Assembly: GCA_022316685.1 (NCBI GenBank)
Contig: JAKJHU010000084.1
Span: 2,303,001 to 2,367,000, forward strand
Reading direction: 5' to 3'
DNA from: Progne subis subis
Lineage: Eukaryota; Chordata; Aves; Passeriformes; Hirundinidae
Length of the DNA stretch: 64,000 nucleotides
This document shows, piece after piece, positions 20,931 through 33,690 of this stretch (positions within the stretch are counted from its first letter, which is position 1; the number at the start of each line of letters is the position of its first letter). The position numbers and the translations under genes are program-made. The notes below the pieces were generated by a model. That model saw only the letters and a program-made list of their open reading frames with translations, made no database searches and had not been told where the DNA came from.

Positions 20931-23900
20931 TTGAGAAGAGACAGCAATGGCTTCCCCTCTCCCCCACGCCTTGTTGCCCTGGGAGGGATGCTGGCTGCAG
21001 ACACCATCACCTCTGGGGCAAAGGCTCCCTGGGCACAGGGCAGGGACGTGCCTGCCTGCTGGGAACCTGAAGGTGCTCTGGCTGCCAGGGGCTGCGGCCA
21101 TGGTCACAGCCCGACACAGGTGAGCACCAAGGGATAAAGGATTGAACACCACACTGAGGTTATTTCACAGCCCAGGCCCTGCAGGAACCAGCAAGCTGTC
21201 CATGGACATCTGGAGAGCAGGAGATAAATGCCACTGTGTACTTGTGTCCTTGCTCTCTTGCAGGCCCAAGGCAGGGGCTCTGAGACCTTCCAAGGTGCCC
21301 TTTAGGAGCCAAACTGCAGCCATTTTGCTTGCTGCTACAACGGGCATTCTGTCTTCTTTCCACAAAACTCCCAAGGCTTTTCCAGCATCAGGATAACTGG
21401 GCACACATAGCTTGCATACAAGGCTTGGCAAAGACACCAGCTTTTGTTTAGCAGGCTGCAAAGGACTAATAAGCCACGTAATGATTTGTGTTCAAACACT
21501 GAGCGGAATCATTGACAGCAGCAATCAATGTTGGGGCTCCAGCAGTGGCTCAGCTCTTGGCTGGGCTGGGACTTCAAAGCCTGGCCACCAGCAAAGGCTG
21601 GAAAAGATCTAATCTCCTTTATTTACATGTATAGTTACTGGAACAAAGGAAGGAATGGCAGCAGATGACACCAGTGAACAACCAGGATCAATAAGAACAG
21701 TCATGGAGAGTAGAAAGTTATGGCAGAGCTTAACCCGAGTGGAACAGAGTGCAATGACTTTGGTTTCACCTGACTTTGGTTTCTTCCAACCATGAGGGTA
21801 TGTTGTTCCTTTCACGCCCTGCCCCGAGGATTGGTTGGTTGATTTTCTAGCAGCTGAACCTATTTCCAAAAAGAAACAGTTGTTATTTTTATTTTACTTA
21901 GTGGTTGGGCTAAGGTTCAGCTGGAAAAAGCATCCCAAACATAAAACCATGGTGGAATCCAGTGCAAGCTTTTCTACAGGAGCAGAAAAATTAGGAGAAA
22001 ACAAATCCCTATTTATTGATCACATTTCTGGACTGAAGTATAGGAAGAACAAAAACCCACGGAACAACTTGTTGGACAAACCAGCCATTCTTAACACAGG
22101 AGCTGAAGCTCACTGTGTAATCATTCCGGCCTTCTGAGTTACCCAAAGCATAGACTTAGAGACTTCTCTCCTTCTACTGAGCTCAAAGGGTGTCTTCCTT
22201 TCCAGATTACAGCAATAACCTTCCACAAATACTTATAAAATAGTTCCTTAGAACGCCCTGCAGTTCTGACGTCCTTGAGCTTCTTTACTCCTTGAGTTTT
22301 TGCAGGGATTTGCATAACCATGCTAAAAACAGGAGTGTTCACCTGCCTGATCTGATAAGAAAACTAATTTCCTGCTAGAGTAGGGGTTTTATTTATTTTT
22401 TAAATACAAATGCATGATGCTGGAAGAGTAGCCATCAAAGATAAGGAAGTATCTGGAAGTTCTGAGCCCCTGACTTTAACCAGCAAGAAAACACTAACAC
22501 TGACAGTCTGTATCTGTTGTTTTCAAAGCTGTCTAATAAACATAATGTTTTCAAGGAGTTTAACAGCATATCTGATGTCCTACAGGTTGTTTGGAAACAA
22601 AATTTCAATGTACCTTTTTTTCCCTTTATAGTCTCAAAGTAAGCACTGCACAGAAAGGTTAAACCACCACAGGGTAGAAAATCAACAGAAATTCACATCA
22701 TTTCCACAGTTGCCATCCCACATGTTTAGGACCACAAATATTGGGTCAAACGAAGACATCAGGAAGCACTGCAAACTCTGGGAGCTTAAACACAAAACAC
22801 AAATTAAAAATAAAACATTAAGTAGACCACAAGAAAGGTTTTGAAAAACAATTTGTAAAGGGCAAAGAAGCAGTTATTGACAAAGGCAAAAATTAACCGT
22901 GTCATGACATGAGGATCATGTTCATCCACAGCCTGGGGGCAGATTCTGAAGGATTTCAATGATCCATTCAGAGGATCTGTTAGAAGAACTTCCAGAGGAA
23001 GTCTGTTAGAAGTCAGCGTAAGGCACAAGGTTCCTGTGGTCACACTGCTCTTGTGGCTCCCCTCCAACATGGGTGACTGGATTGGAACAGACAGGTTTGG
23101 AGTTGTTTTCCAAGGGTTCCTCTCCTCTACAACGGTTTCACAGTACAGTCTTGATATGACAAAGGCATAAATTACTCTGAGTAGCTTGCTGGTCTCTGAA
23201 ATAATTTCTTCTTCTCCTTTCACTCATCCTGGCAGTTAGAAGTATTGATTTCAATGTTTGATTTTGGTGGCTTTGAGATGACCACATAGCAGAGCCATTC
23301 AGAGGGTTCATGTTTCTCCAGTTACTTTTAAATGTGTATGGTTATGGGTTTGTTCTCTTTTTTCAAGATTCAAACTCCTTCAGTACTGACACATACATTC
23401 TGCCTCGGAACATTGTTCTGAACTAGTTCTTCAGACTAGTTCTTCATGATTTGTTGTGGGTAGAGCAACTAAATGCCCTTAAAGAACTAGTATATTTCAC
23501 CTCCAATTTATCCTGGTTGGAGTCTGTTTCCCACAAGTTATAAGAAAGCATGGGGTCTTTTTCTGCCCTTTCTTCTGGCCAGGGTGACTGTAATCACCCA
23601 GAGAAACATCCCAAATCAGCTCACACTGTTCCAGTAAAAGTATCCCTCTGAATGTTACCAGCACAGCCTTAGACAGTGTCCCACTGGGATAATTCCTGGG
23701 ACCAAGGCCACTCAATAGTTATGTTGCAAACGCAGATATATCCCTAGGCTGACAGAGGCTCAGTCTGTAAACCAGACTCCTGCACAACAGAGACTGATCC
23801 TACTTTAGCAAGGCCTTCTCTGCTCCCTGGTTTAAAATTCACACCAAAACTGGTCCACAAAGGTCCCTTTGTGATTTTCTCCTCCTTATTAGCAGATCTT

Positions 23901-24275
23901 AGACATCAAGAGGACATCATTTTCAGTTATTCTGTCTAGTTACACTTGAGTTCTCTTGATTTCATATGGATGAACTGCAATTAGTTTTGAGATGGGGAAG
24001 AAAGGGTATAAACTTATTCAACAGAAGTTCAGTTTTGCTCCATCCAGGATGTTGAGAGCACTTGGGACCATTGTCCCTGAGACTGTGTGCTTTTGTGGAA
24101 TGGTTTTAACAGCTGTTATAATTACACAGAATTTAAATGCACCATAAATCTGTGTGTGCCACTGTATGTATTTCACCTGCTGTGTTGACCAAAATGGGTG
24201 TGGAAGCAGAAATACAGGAGAAGTTACTCTTAATATTTGAAAACTATTAAAAAACCCAAACACTGCCCCCCCTCC
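20931..24275. other. Unique non-coding sequence
   Basis: Contains small direct repeats at 21755-21783 and 23420-23446, and a minus-strand ORF of 139 codons (22804-23223) without a family signature. A strong plus-strand acceptor-like tract ends at about 23235 but has no matching exon. No gene supported. Confidence 0.5.
23420..23446. repeat. Short tandem duplication (13-14 bp)
   Basis: 'gaactagttcttca' is followed directly by 'gactagttcttca', a near-perfect slippage-type duplication. Confidence 0.8.

Positions 24276-24304
<29 letters not shown>
24276..24304. repeat. A29 homopolymer
   Basis: Uninterrupted run of 29 A after a C-rich 'cccccccctcc' stretch. Confidence 0.95.
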
Positions 24305-24306
<2 letters not shown>

Positions 24307-27099
24307 ACCAGAGAGAAACTCATTAAAGTAAATGTACAAACCCTTAGTCCTGTGAGTAATCCTTTCCCCTGCAAATCATTCACTGACATCAGGTGATGCT
24401 CCATGTGTGAGGCAGGATTATTTACTTGTCCAAGGGCTTGCAAGATTAGGTCTCAAAACTACTCCAGAAAGAGTCCTCAGAGATCTCCAACATTATCTTC
24501 ATTATTCTGCCCTCTGTAAAGCAGCCATTCAGCTGAAATTCACACAAATAAATTCAGTTTCTTCTCTGGGCTTTCTATTGCCTTTGTGTTGGGTTTTAGC
24601 TGTTTTCCTGCAGTCACAGGGACCAGAACCTAAGGCTGAATTCAGTTATGGAAGGTAATGCTGTTGCAGGAATAGCTTAGGCTGGACTTCTGGTATATAG
24701 TCAGGTTTTAGCTCCTGACTATGAAGAGTCAGCATTCATACACAGATTTATAAAAATAATAGATACTGAATGCCAGTACATCACTGTTTCCTTTGAATTG
24801 TTTGATACCTGATTCCAGTGCCAAATTATTTCATCATAGAAGCAGAAACCTGGGTGGTACAAAGCTTTAAAGCTTTTACTACACAAATGGCAAAAAAGTC
24901 ACCTTTTGTCATTTCTTTTCAATTGTGTGACTCCACAGTAAAAAAGATGGTCTATATTGTCATACATATCAGTAATGTATTGTCACATTAAAGTCACATA
25001 TCAGATTCATCCTTGTTCTAGTGAATTTTTAGCCTTGCTCCAATCTAACACTGTTTTATTGAGTTATATATCAATATATTTGGAAGATCACTGCCACAAT
25101 CCAAGCTCAATAGTGCCTATAGTTTTTATTATGCATCATGAAAAAGAGATAACAGAAGAGTTTTTTAGTTCAGAAGCCATCTTCTTTGACACTTGTTGAA
25201 ATTAAATTGGCCCTTAAAACTGAATGTATTAAAATGTTCATGTACCAGAATCCTATAAGGGAGTGAATGATAGTGTTTCTCTTGTGGCACTTTGAATCCC
25301 TTCTCTTAACCAGTACAGGAAGCTGGACATGTCTCTGTGTTCCCATCTGGACCTGGCCATGGAACACATGGATGAGCACATTTGTACCCTGTGCTGAGTG
25401 CTCAGGTGCACAAGTTTTCCCCAGAAATGGGGCAGTTTTCAGTTCTTCTGCTCCTGCTATAGTCTCAGCACTCGACTGAGTTCCCCACTGCTGGGTTTAA
25501 GATGAAGACAAAACAGGAGCTCTGCTCTGTGAGAGAGCAGAAGTGCAAAGTGTTCCCAGAGCCAGCTTGAAAGCATGGAAACAGGAATTTCTGTCTGGGT
25601 GGATCTTTAAAACACACCTCATGTGGCCTCAAAACAGAGAAGGCAGCAGAAGGTGGCCTTTAAGGACCATTTTGGTTTAGCTTTGATACAGAAGTGTGCT
25701 CTGGCATGTCTTACCTATTAAGTCATCATCTGCTGTCCATTATCCCCCAAGGCCAGACAAAAACTATGGATCAAGTTCAGGACAAACGCAATTCTCCCCG
25801 ATTTCCAGAACAGCACCAACGGCAGGACTGATATAATTCAGGTTTGCAAGAGGGAAACTCAGACCAATCTGTGGGATTTGAAGCCCAGATTTGCAGCTGG
25901 AAGTAATCTTGGTTATTAGGCCATACCTAACGCTGTTTCTAGATTCAGCATGCACACAGAGGTTCAGGAAAATCCTGCTGTTGTGGGAGTATTATACTGA
26001 GGAGGACTCAGCCTCCAGAACTTCAAAAGGACAGAATTTGATCCGTGGTTTTGGCCATTGGCCCACAAATCATTTCCCCAAGGACTAGAAAAACAGTTGA
26101 AGCTGCACAGTCCTACCCAAGGGCAAAAAGGGATGAGTAACGAGGCATGTAACATCTTTTTTTTTTTTTTTTTTTTTTTCCTGAGGAATTTGAATCTAGA
26201 AGGAATTCATCTGGCACAAATCCTTATCACTTCTACAACAAACTTATAAATGACAAGCTTCCACCATGGCAACACTGCATCGTAGCCACAGCACAAGCAG
26301 CAGGAAAACCCTTCTCAATTTAGAGTCCATTCCCATATCAGCTGGATTCCCTGTGCAGTTGCAGGTTTACTTGTTGTCCTTAAACCAGATGGGATCCATG
26401 GCTTGATGTAACAGCTAGTTACCATTGTGTTGTGATGCTTAGATCCTAAGGATTTTTTCCAAAAAGATCCACTTTCCAAACAATGATTAGACTCTATAAC
26501 AAGTTTCTTGTATCCATAGCCTCTCCATTTGTGACTGGTGAAACACTGGCCTTAGTAGTAAAACTAAGATGTAGATGTCCAAGTGAGGAAGATGCCCCTG
26601 AAAATGCAGGGCTTTTTCATGGTTTGGAGTGGGAAAAGAAATTCCATCTTGCCCAGAATGCATCATGAAGGATCGTGGCACAGTTCCTGGGCAGAGGACT
26701 GGGAGCAGGTACAGAGGTCCTGCCCAGCCCAGTCACTCTACTGCAGGATGTATTTCTCCTGAGAACAGCAAAGCACCAGTACTTCCCCTTTTCCCTGATG
26801 GGCTTCCCCTGAGAAACGGGGTGGAAGTGAGAGCTGCAGTCCTACTGAAGCATCCAGAGGCACCTGCTTGCCAGGAAGTGCATTTTTCTCTTGGATTCCC
26901 ATCACTCCCCTCTTCTCCAAAGATGAATTTTAGTGATAAGACCATAAGCCATGACTCACATTTACACAAATCACTGTGAACCCTAAAGGGAACACAGCCC
27001 TTTGGGAAATTTGATTGATGTCACAGAATAAGCCTGCAAAGAAGCCAAAATTCAGGAGTATCACTTCCAATCCTAGTGGGATTTGATTTCATTTTTTAG
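24305..27099. other. Unique non-coding sequence
   Basis: Apart from the T23 run, no repeat or exon recognised; ORFs are at most 116 codons. Confidence 0.5.
26157..26179. repeat. T23 homopolymer
   Basis: Uninterrupted run of 23 T. Confidence 0.95.
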
Positions 27100-27277
27100 A
27101 GAATCATAGAATTAGAGAATCATTAAGGTTGAAAAAAACCTTTAAGATCACCAAGTCCAACCTCCAGGAAGTACCACCCCCATATCCAGCACTAAACCTT
27201 GTCCCCAGGTGCCAAATGCACATGGTTTTTGAGCACCTCCAGGGATGGGGACTCCACTGCCCTGGGCAGCTTGTGCT
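27100..27277 (-). mobile_element. CR1 LINE 3' fragment
   Basis: Reverse-oriented: 'agagaatcatagaattagag', 'accaagtccaacctccagga', 'cagcactaaaccttgtcccc', 'aggtgccaaatgcacatggt', 'gagcacctccagggatgggg'. It belongs to a subfamily different from the 'gccatgggcagggaca' copies. Confidence 0.9.
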
Positions 27278-30200
27278 GAGATTTTTGGTGGCGTTTGGTT
27301 TTGTCAAGGGTTTTACAGTACTAAAAGTTGTAATTCTGATCCAAATCACAACACTCTAGATGTGGATGAGAGGGGGGGAAAATACCACCACGGGTTTAGG
27401 GACACTCACATCCATTCTGTAACACTGCTGGACCAGCTGGCCAAATAATTAAGCTATTGCATTTTAGTATGAGTCATTTGTTTGTTGTCAGCTTTAGTAG
27501 ATGAATCAGTGACCCCATGTGTCAAAGTCTCTAATGTTGATTTGTTTTGATATTTTCCTAAAATGTTAAATTGAACCATCTATTCCATTTGCCAGGTAAT
27601 CTTGCAAATTATTAACGCTGCAATCCATAATAAAATAAATCATCAACAGCAAAACAGAAAGGTCTTACCAGGACAAAAACAATCATTTAATAAAGCCACA
27701 GGCTCTAAACATTAAATTATTTCTTTCTAATTTGAGTTGCTTGTATCTCTAGTTAAGAAAATGCAATCCCAAATGAAAAGCTCTCCCAGAAAAGATCAGC
27801 TGCAGTCCACTCTCCAGCCAGCATCTTCAAAGTTTGAGATTCTCTTCTCTGGAAGCTGCAAACTCCTACTGCAGGTAGAGGAGAGGAGAGCAGGACAACA
27901 AATCTCCCCCAAATCTGTGCTCTGTATATCCTCCCAGCTTTAAGTAACTGATAGACAATGAATCACAATGTTCTTTGCCTTCCTCCCTCAATAACAGTGT
28001 TTAAATTCAACTAACATCAGTTCAGAGAAACTGTTCTTAGACAGTTTTTCTGGACCTGTGCTTTAACTGCATGAACAATTGGTCCCCAAAGCCAGCCTGG
28101 CTTATCAGCAGAGTAACCCCCCGAGAGACTGAAATGCACTGTTCTAAGAGAAACCACCAGACTCTGAAAATACTTTCCTTCTGGGACCAACACAGTCATT
28201 TATATCAATATAACAAAGAAAACATTTACTGTGAGAAAAAGCCTTCACTAATTTATGAATATAATAAATCAGGGCCGGTTGCTTGGAATTCTAGTTTCAT
28301 TTAGGCCACTAAAATAAATCTGCAAACATTTGCCTGAGCTCTGTTTGTTCTTCCTCTGAGGTTATTAGTGCTGTAAGATCTAGAACTCCCACACATACCT
28401 CTGTTTGTTTCTATTTACGCTTTAAAAGTAGAAAAGGTCTGATCAGGAATGCCCTGTGCTGGCCTTCCTCACTTTATCAAGCTCCTTAGGGACAGACAAA
28501 AATCCTAAAAAGTTAAGATAAGGCTGCACACAGGATTTAAGCCCATGGTGATTTTGATACTGACTTCAAATCAAACATATCAAACAGATAGTGACATCCA
28601 AGTCTCTTTTTATAAAGTGCAGGCTTTTCAAAAGAGATTTTCATTTGCCTCTGCTCAAACTGAATGCACAAATGCCACATTGTGCCATTTCAGGGGCACT
28701 GCTGCCAGTCTTACACTGACTTTTCAGGCTCAAGGAATGCAGGAGTGGGCCCTAAAACACTTCCCTTGTGTTCTGTAAGGATTCACTTCCAGTGTGGCCA
28801 TTTCCATCCTGAGCACTTGTCTGCAGGAGAAGCCCCCTGGAATTGTCAGTGCCTTGACTCAAAGTGAGCTCCCAACAGGGGTCTGCCTGATGCTCACTCC
28901 AGCCCTTGCCCAGGGCTCATTACCAGCATCTCTGCAGGCTTAGAGCCAGTAAATAGGAAATAGTAAATGAGGAGGAGTCTTATTCTCCGTAATGCCCACT
29001 GCCATGGGCAGCTGTGTCTCAGAAAGGGGAACACTGAAGAAAACTTTTCATTAGGCGTTGTTAACATTGATTTACTACTATCAGTGGAGATTTACTATCA
29101 ATTTATTTCCTGAGCAGCTAAAACCAGCACCATGGTATCTGCCAATTAAGGGATTTCCTCTGTAAGGCTTAGAGTACTTTAGATTTACCTAGTCAAATGA
29201 ATATCTTTATTACATTACATTACTAATTACTTTTATATTTTTGCAACAGTTCACTTCCCCTCACAAAAATGAAAAACTTTCTGAGTTGCTTTTCTTTAGC
29301 ACAACAAATATTGCTGTATTTCATCATACTGAAAGTCCTTGTATATTTTGTCTGCCTGCCTTATCAGACTTGTACACGTGGCCGATATAATGTGTCATGC
29401 CTTTTACAAAAGTAAATTTTTAATCCACTGCAGTCTTGGTGACCTCCTTTGGAGCATTCAAAGTACAATTCAGGCTTGGTTTACATATTGATAGTCACTC
29501 CAGAACATGATCAGTGAGCCATGGAGGTGCTCCCACATGAACTATGCTGCCAGCACAGTTGGTCTCACTAAAAGCCACCCTGAGCACTCCTGCTAACAGC
29601 TCCCTATCCTGGCGGAGCCTGGCACAGACCCCTCTGGTGCAGGCAGAGCCAGCTGTGCCTCACCTGATTTTCTCTGTATCCAGGCTGACTCTGGTTCCTG
29701 TTCCTCCTCAGAGGATTTTCAGGCATGCCTGAACACAGGCCTCTTGCCCCAAATCTAATAGATTATGTACCTATAGTCAACTTTGGCTCCCAAAAACCAG
29801 GGGTTAAAAAACCTCCACTGTATAATAACAGACGTGAGAAATGCTACTGAGCCCTTCAGGCATCTGGCAGCAGGTGGGATCTTTGATCCCCGTGGAATTA
29901 CTTTGTCATAGTAGATTTACTATAGTAGATTTACTGATAAATGAGATACTGATGAGATAGAGGTGAAAATGGTGGAGAGGCCGCCTCACCTCCTGCCATC
30001 CCAAGAGGTGGGAAACACAAAGGAAGGGCAGTCGGGCTGTAGGGCTGAAGGGAAGGGGGACAGGCAGAGAACATTCCAGGCAGCAATGACACACAGCACC
30101 ATTTCCCAGCCCAGAGCAGCAGGAGGTTTCCAGGATAGTTGGAAATTGTTTCTTTTTGGCAGCTTGGAAGCCAGAACTGAATGGCCCCAAGGACGCCCCA

Positions 30201-32299
30201 CAGCCCTCAGTGGGTAAAGGCTGCCAGGTTTGTCCTTAGGGAGTTTTGTACCCTGGGGAGAAATGGAGAAGAAGCCACCCATATGAAAAGCCCATAAAAA
30301 CAGAAACCCCATAAAAACACCTACATATTATAGCAAGTAATGCTATTAAATCAAGTGAGTAAGGATAAACACATCTACACAAAGACAAGGGGAAATATGA
30401 GCACAGACACCTAAGAGGAAATCAGAAATTTTCTCTATCTGAGCAAATAGATTATCCCTGTTGGAATACTTCTGTCTTGAATGCAGACAGAGCAGAAATA
30501 CGGTTTCTTCTGTTTATTGGAAGAAGGTTCCCCAAATCACTAGCCAGTTTATTTTATTTTACAGAAGTTTGTATAAAGCTGCTCTCCAGCTAGGTAGAGA
30601 GATGGATGGAAATCTTGCATTTCCATGTTTTTTAGGCGGTTTGTTGTTAGCTCCTTGCAAAATGTCCTGAACATCTGATGAATAGGAAAAACCTGGAGTA
30701 CTAAATAAAATTGGATCTGCTTCAATGCCAGTTGCCCTGTGCTACCTACCACCGCTTGTTTTGTATACAATAGATAAATAGCACCAAGAGTTTGGGGTGT
30801 TAGTAAGGGCTTGTTTCTGTGACCCTTCTCAAGGCTGCACAAAGTGTTCCCTCAGCCTCACACTTCACCTACTCCTTGTGCTAATATTGTGTTGATGTTT
30901 TTAACCACCCGAAATCGATTTGTTTGAATGACCCACATCCCGATGTCAACCTGGCCACAAAATCAGCAAGTTCATAAGAAATGCCTTGGACAGAGAAGGT
31001 AGGAGTCTGCAGACAGGAATTTCTGTCTCACTTGTTTCCAGGGAGAGGTGGCTGTGCCTTAGTTGACATCGAGCTGAGCAGACACCCCCTACCAAGGGGG
31101 ACACCAGGCAGGCAGAGATCTGTCCTCTGGAACATAGTCAGGAGGACACATAGACATTACCCTTCCTCCTCATGAACTGTTCTCAGTCTGAATCAGGATT
31201 GCACCCAGATACACTTGCAGGACATATAAACACTCATATTTCCTTTTAAATACCTACAGCAGAACAGAAAACACGAATTTTACTGCCTTTGCCCCAAAAG
31301 TGTGCACAACTACCGTGCAGTTACAACATCAGCGCAGTCTTGGACTTGGCTCCTTCCCATCCAGGACCTTTCTGAACCTTTCTTTTATTTCACACAGCTC
31401 ACTCGATGGGCCCTCTCCAATCCAACCCAGTACAGCGTGTGTTGTGTCCCTTCAGGGATATGGGCTGTTTACCTAAGCCTGATGAAACAGGATTTGACCC
31501 ACAGCATGTTGAGGAAATACATCACTGTCTTTAAAAAGAAAAGGTAGAAGGAAATCTGAGGTAATGTATCCTTCAGTAAGCCTTTAATCCCTTGGAAACT
31601 CATGCACAAACAAATAGGAGACCAGAAGGCAGCAAGTTATGTCAAAGCCATGCATGTTCTTGGTAGGGTGAGTGGCCCAGTGGCAGGAGAGGAAGCCACA
31701 GAGGTTTCTTCCCTTCCCTTGGTGAGGCACAGTGCCACAGGACATTCTGAGAAGGAGCTATCACCTGGAGTGTAGCTACCAAATCACAGATATGCAACTT
31801 GCTGAAAAAATCCTCTCCAAATGTAGCCATCAGGAGAAGATTTACTGTGAGACCCTAAGGGTGTTGCAAGTATCATTTAGGGTGAGCCTAAAAGCTGTAT
31901 CTTAATGCAGTGCCTGCAATGAGAACAAAGGAACTTCATTTACAAAATTTGCAAAGCAATTGCAGATGCTCTGTAAGCCAGGATCAAAACTCAAAGTTGT
32001 CTTGACAAAATTAAAATTAGGTCAAAAAGCAAAGAAACATGACCCTCAAGAGACTCTTATCTATCCTCTGACCATAGAATCTGCCAATACAATTACTTCC
32101 AGTAGTTTGTGAAACTTACTCTTAAAATCCTCTAGTGGTATTTCATGTGCTCCCTCTTGGGTTTGGGGTTTGTTTCCAAGGTGTAAGTACATTTACTGCT
32201 TTTCCAAAATCAACCCAAATCTCCCTTAATGTAATTAGTCTTTTTTTTTTTGGTCTTGACCACTCTGCATATAGAAGACATAGTGTTTTCTTTCTTCTT
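27278..32299. other. Unique non-coding sequence
   Basis: AT-rich with a few blocks that look unusually non-random, such as 27590-27720 and 29360-29420; the latter contains TTATCAGA and a CACGTG E-box at 29375-29380. A 14-bp tandem duplication lies at 29908-29935. No supported gene or TE. Confidence 0.5.
29908..29935. repeat. Perfect 14-bp tandem duplication
   Basis: 'atagtagatttact' occurs twice head to tail without a mismatch. Confidence 0.9.
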
Positions 32300-32660
32300 G
32301 CAGCAGTTCTTTGAGGCTCTCAGATTTATGTCCCACTCTCCTTCTTTCAGTTGCTTTTAAACTAAGATAATTTGGATTGTTTTAACCTTTCCCTGAGAAC
32401 CGCATTTCTTAGATCTCTCAGTACTTTCAGTGCTTCCCTTGCAGGGCTCTGCAGTCAGCCCATGTCTCTCCTGAAATGTAGCATCCAAAGCTGGACCAGG
32501 TCCTACTAATGCTGACTAGAACAGATAAATTACACTTTTTCAAATAATGCTCCTTCTTGCACACCCTCACCTGATATTTACCTTCTCGATCCCAGCAGAA
32601 CATTATTGATCAGCACTTGATTGATTAGCTTGGTGCCTCCCTCTCCCACCCTCAATTCCT
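32300..32660 (-). mobile_element. Possible ancient CR1-like fragment
   Basis: 'tgtagcatccaaagctggac', 'caggtcctactaatgctgac', 'ctgatatttaccttctcgat' and 'agcagaacattattgatcag' resemble, in order, the region of CR1 that reads 'actggacacagtactccagg' in younger copies. Divergence is high and the borders are guesses. Confidence 0.3.
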
Positions 32661-33469
32661 TCTCCTAAGAACAGCTGCCTTGGGGCACAAGGTCAAACTA
32701 AACCTCTTGGAATCAAACCAGACGCTCAGAGCTCCAAAGCCAGATATCCATGTCTCCATTTTTCCAGGGAAAGGCCAAATGACAGGGAAGTTGTGAGTAT
32801 GGTTGGTGGCACAGTTTGGATGTTTTACAGGATTGGCAAATACTGTTGGGTTTTGGATGCCAGTAGAACACATTTTCTGTTTTACATGCATGGATCCATC
32901 ACTGTGACATGGAGTTGATTTCCTAAAATACAAACAGTAGAAGAGCAGCAAGTTGCCCCCTTCCAGCACCTTCTTGTGCATGACATTTCCTTCTAGCACC
33001 TGCACAAACATGACTGATCGTGATCCTTTTATAGTCAAAGTGACAAGTGACACCCTGCTTCCCAAGGAAGGCGATTCAATCCCAACGTGTCACCTCACTG
33101 CAGTCCATGACCTGTCTGTCCCCTGGGGTCCTGCAGGGAGATCTTTGTGTAGTCAGTGCCTCCTTTGATCCCTGAGCTCTGGGCTCTGGCAAACTACCTG
33201 CGTCACTGCATCAGCTGAGGTGATCTGAACCTTTAGATCTGTTCCTTTGCTGTTGTTTCCAAGAGCATTGTTTGGGAGACTCCTTTTTAAGCACTGCACT
33301 ACTGGCTGGGGCATTTCCTCCCTTTGCCCAGGCCCTGAGCAAGCAAGGGAATGAACAAAATGTTTCTCCCCACTTTGTCTTCCTTGCCTGTACTTCAATT
33401 TCTCTTTTCTTCCCCCTATCTACTCATCTCTTTCACTTTCTTCCTCTTTCTCTCTTCCTTCCCTGCACA

Positions 33470-33690
33470 CAGAATGCTAGAATGGTTTGGATTGGAAGGG
33501 ACCCTAAAGATAATCTCATTCCAACCCCTGCCATGGACAGGGACACCTTCCACTAGCCCAGGTTGCTCCAAGCCCCATCCAGCCTGGCCTTGGACACATC
33601 CAGGGCTCCAGGGGCAGCTACAGCTTCTCTGGGAACCTGTGGCATCCCCATCCTCACAGGAAACAATTACTTCCTATACACCCTTCCCAT
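33470..33690 (-). mobile_element. CR1 LINE 3' end
   Basis: Reverse-oriented: 'gaatggtttggattggaagg', 'caacccctgccatggacagg', 'gacaccttccactagcccag', 'ccagcctggccttggacaca', 'cttctctgggaacctgtggc'. Truncated at about 220 bp. Confidence 0.93.

Noticed and set aside
22804..23223. 139-codon minus-strand ORF, and the strong plus-strand acceptor ending near 23235
   Set aside because: The ORF lacks splice signals at both ends, and the plus-strand acceptor leads into only 17 codons before a stop with no good donor.
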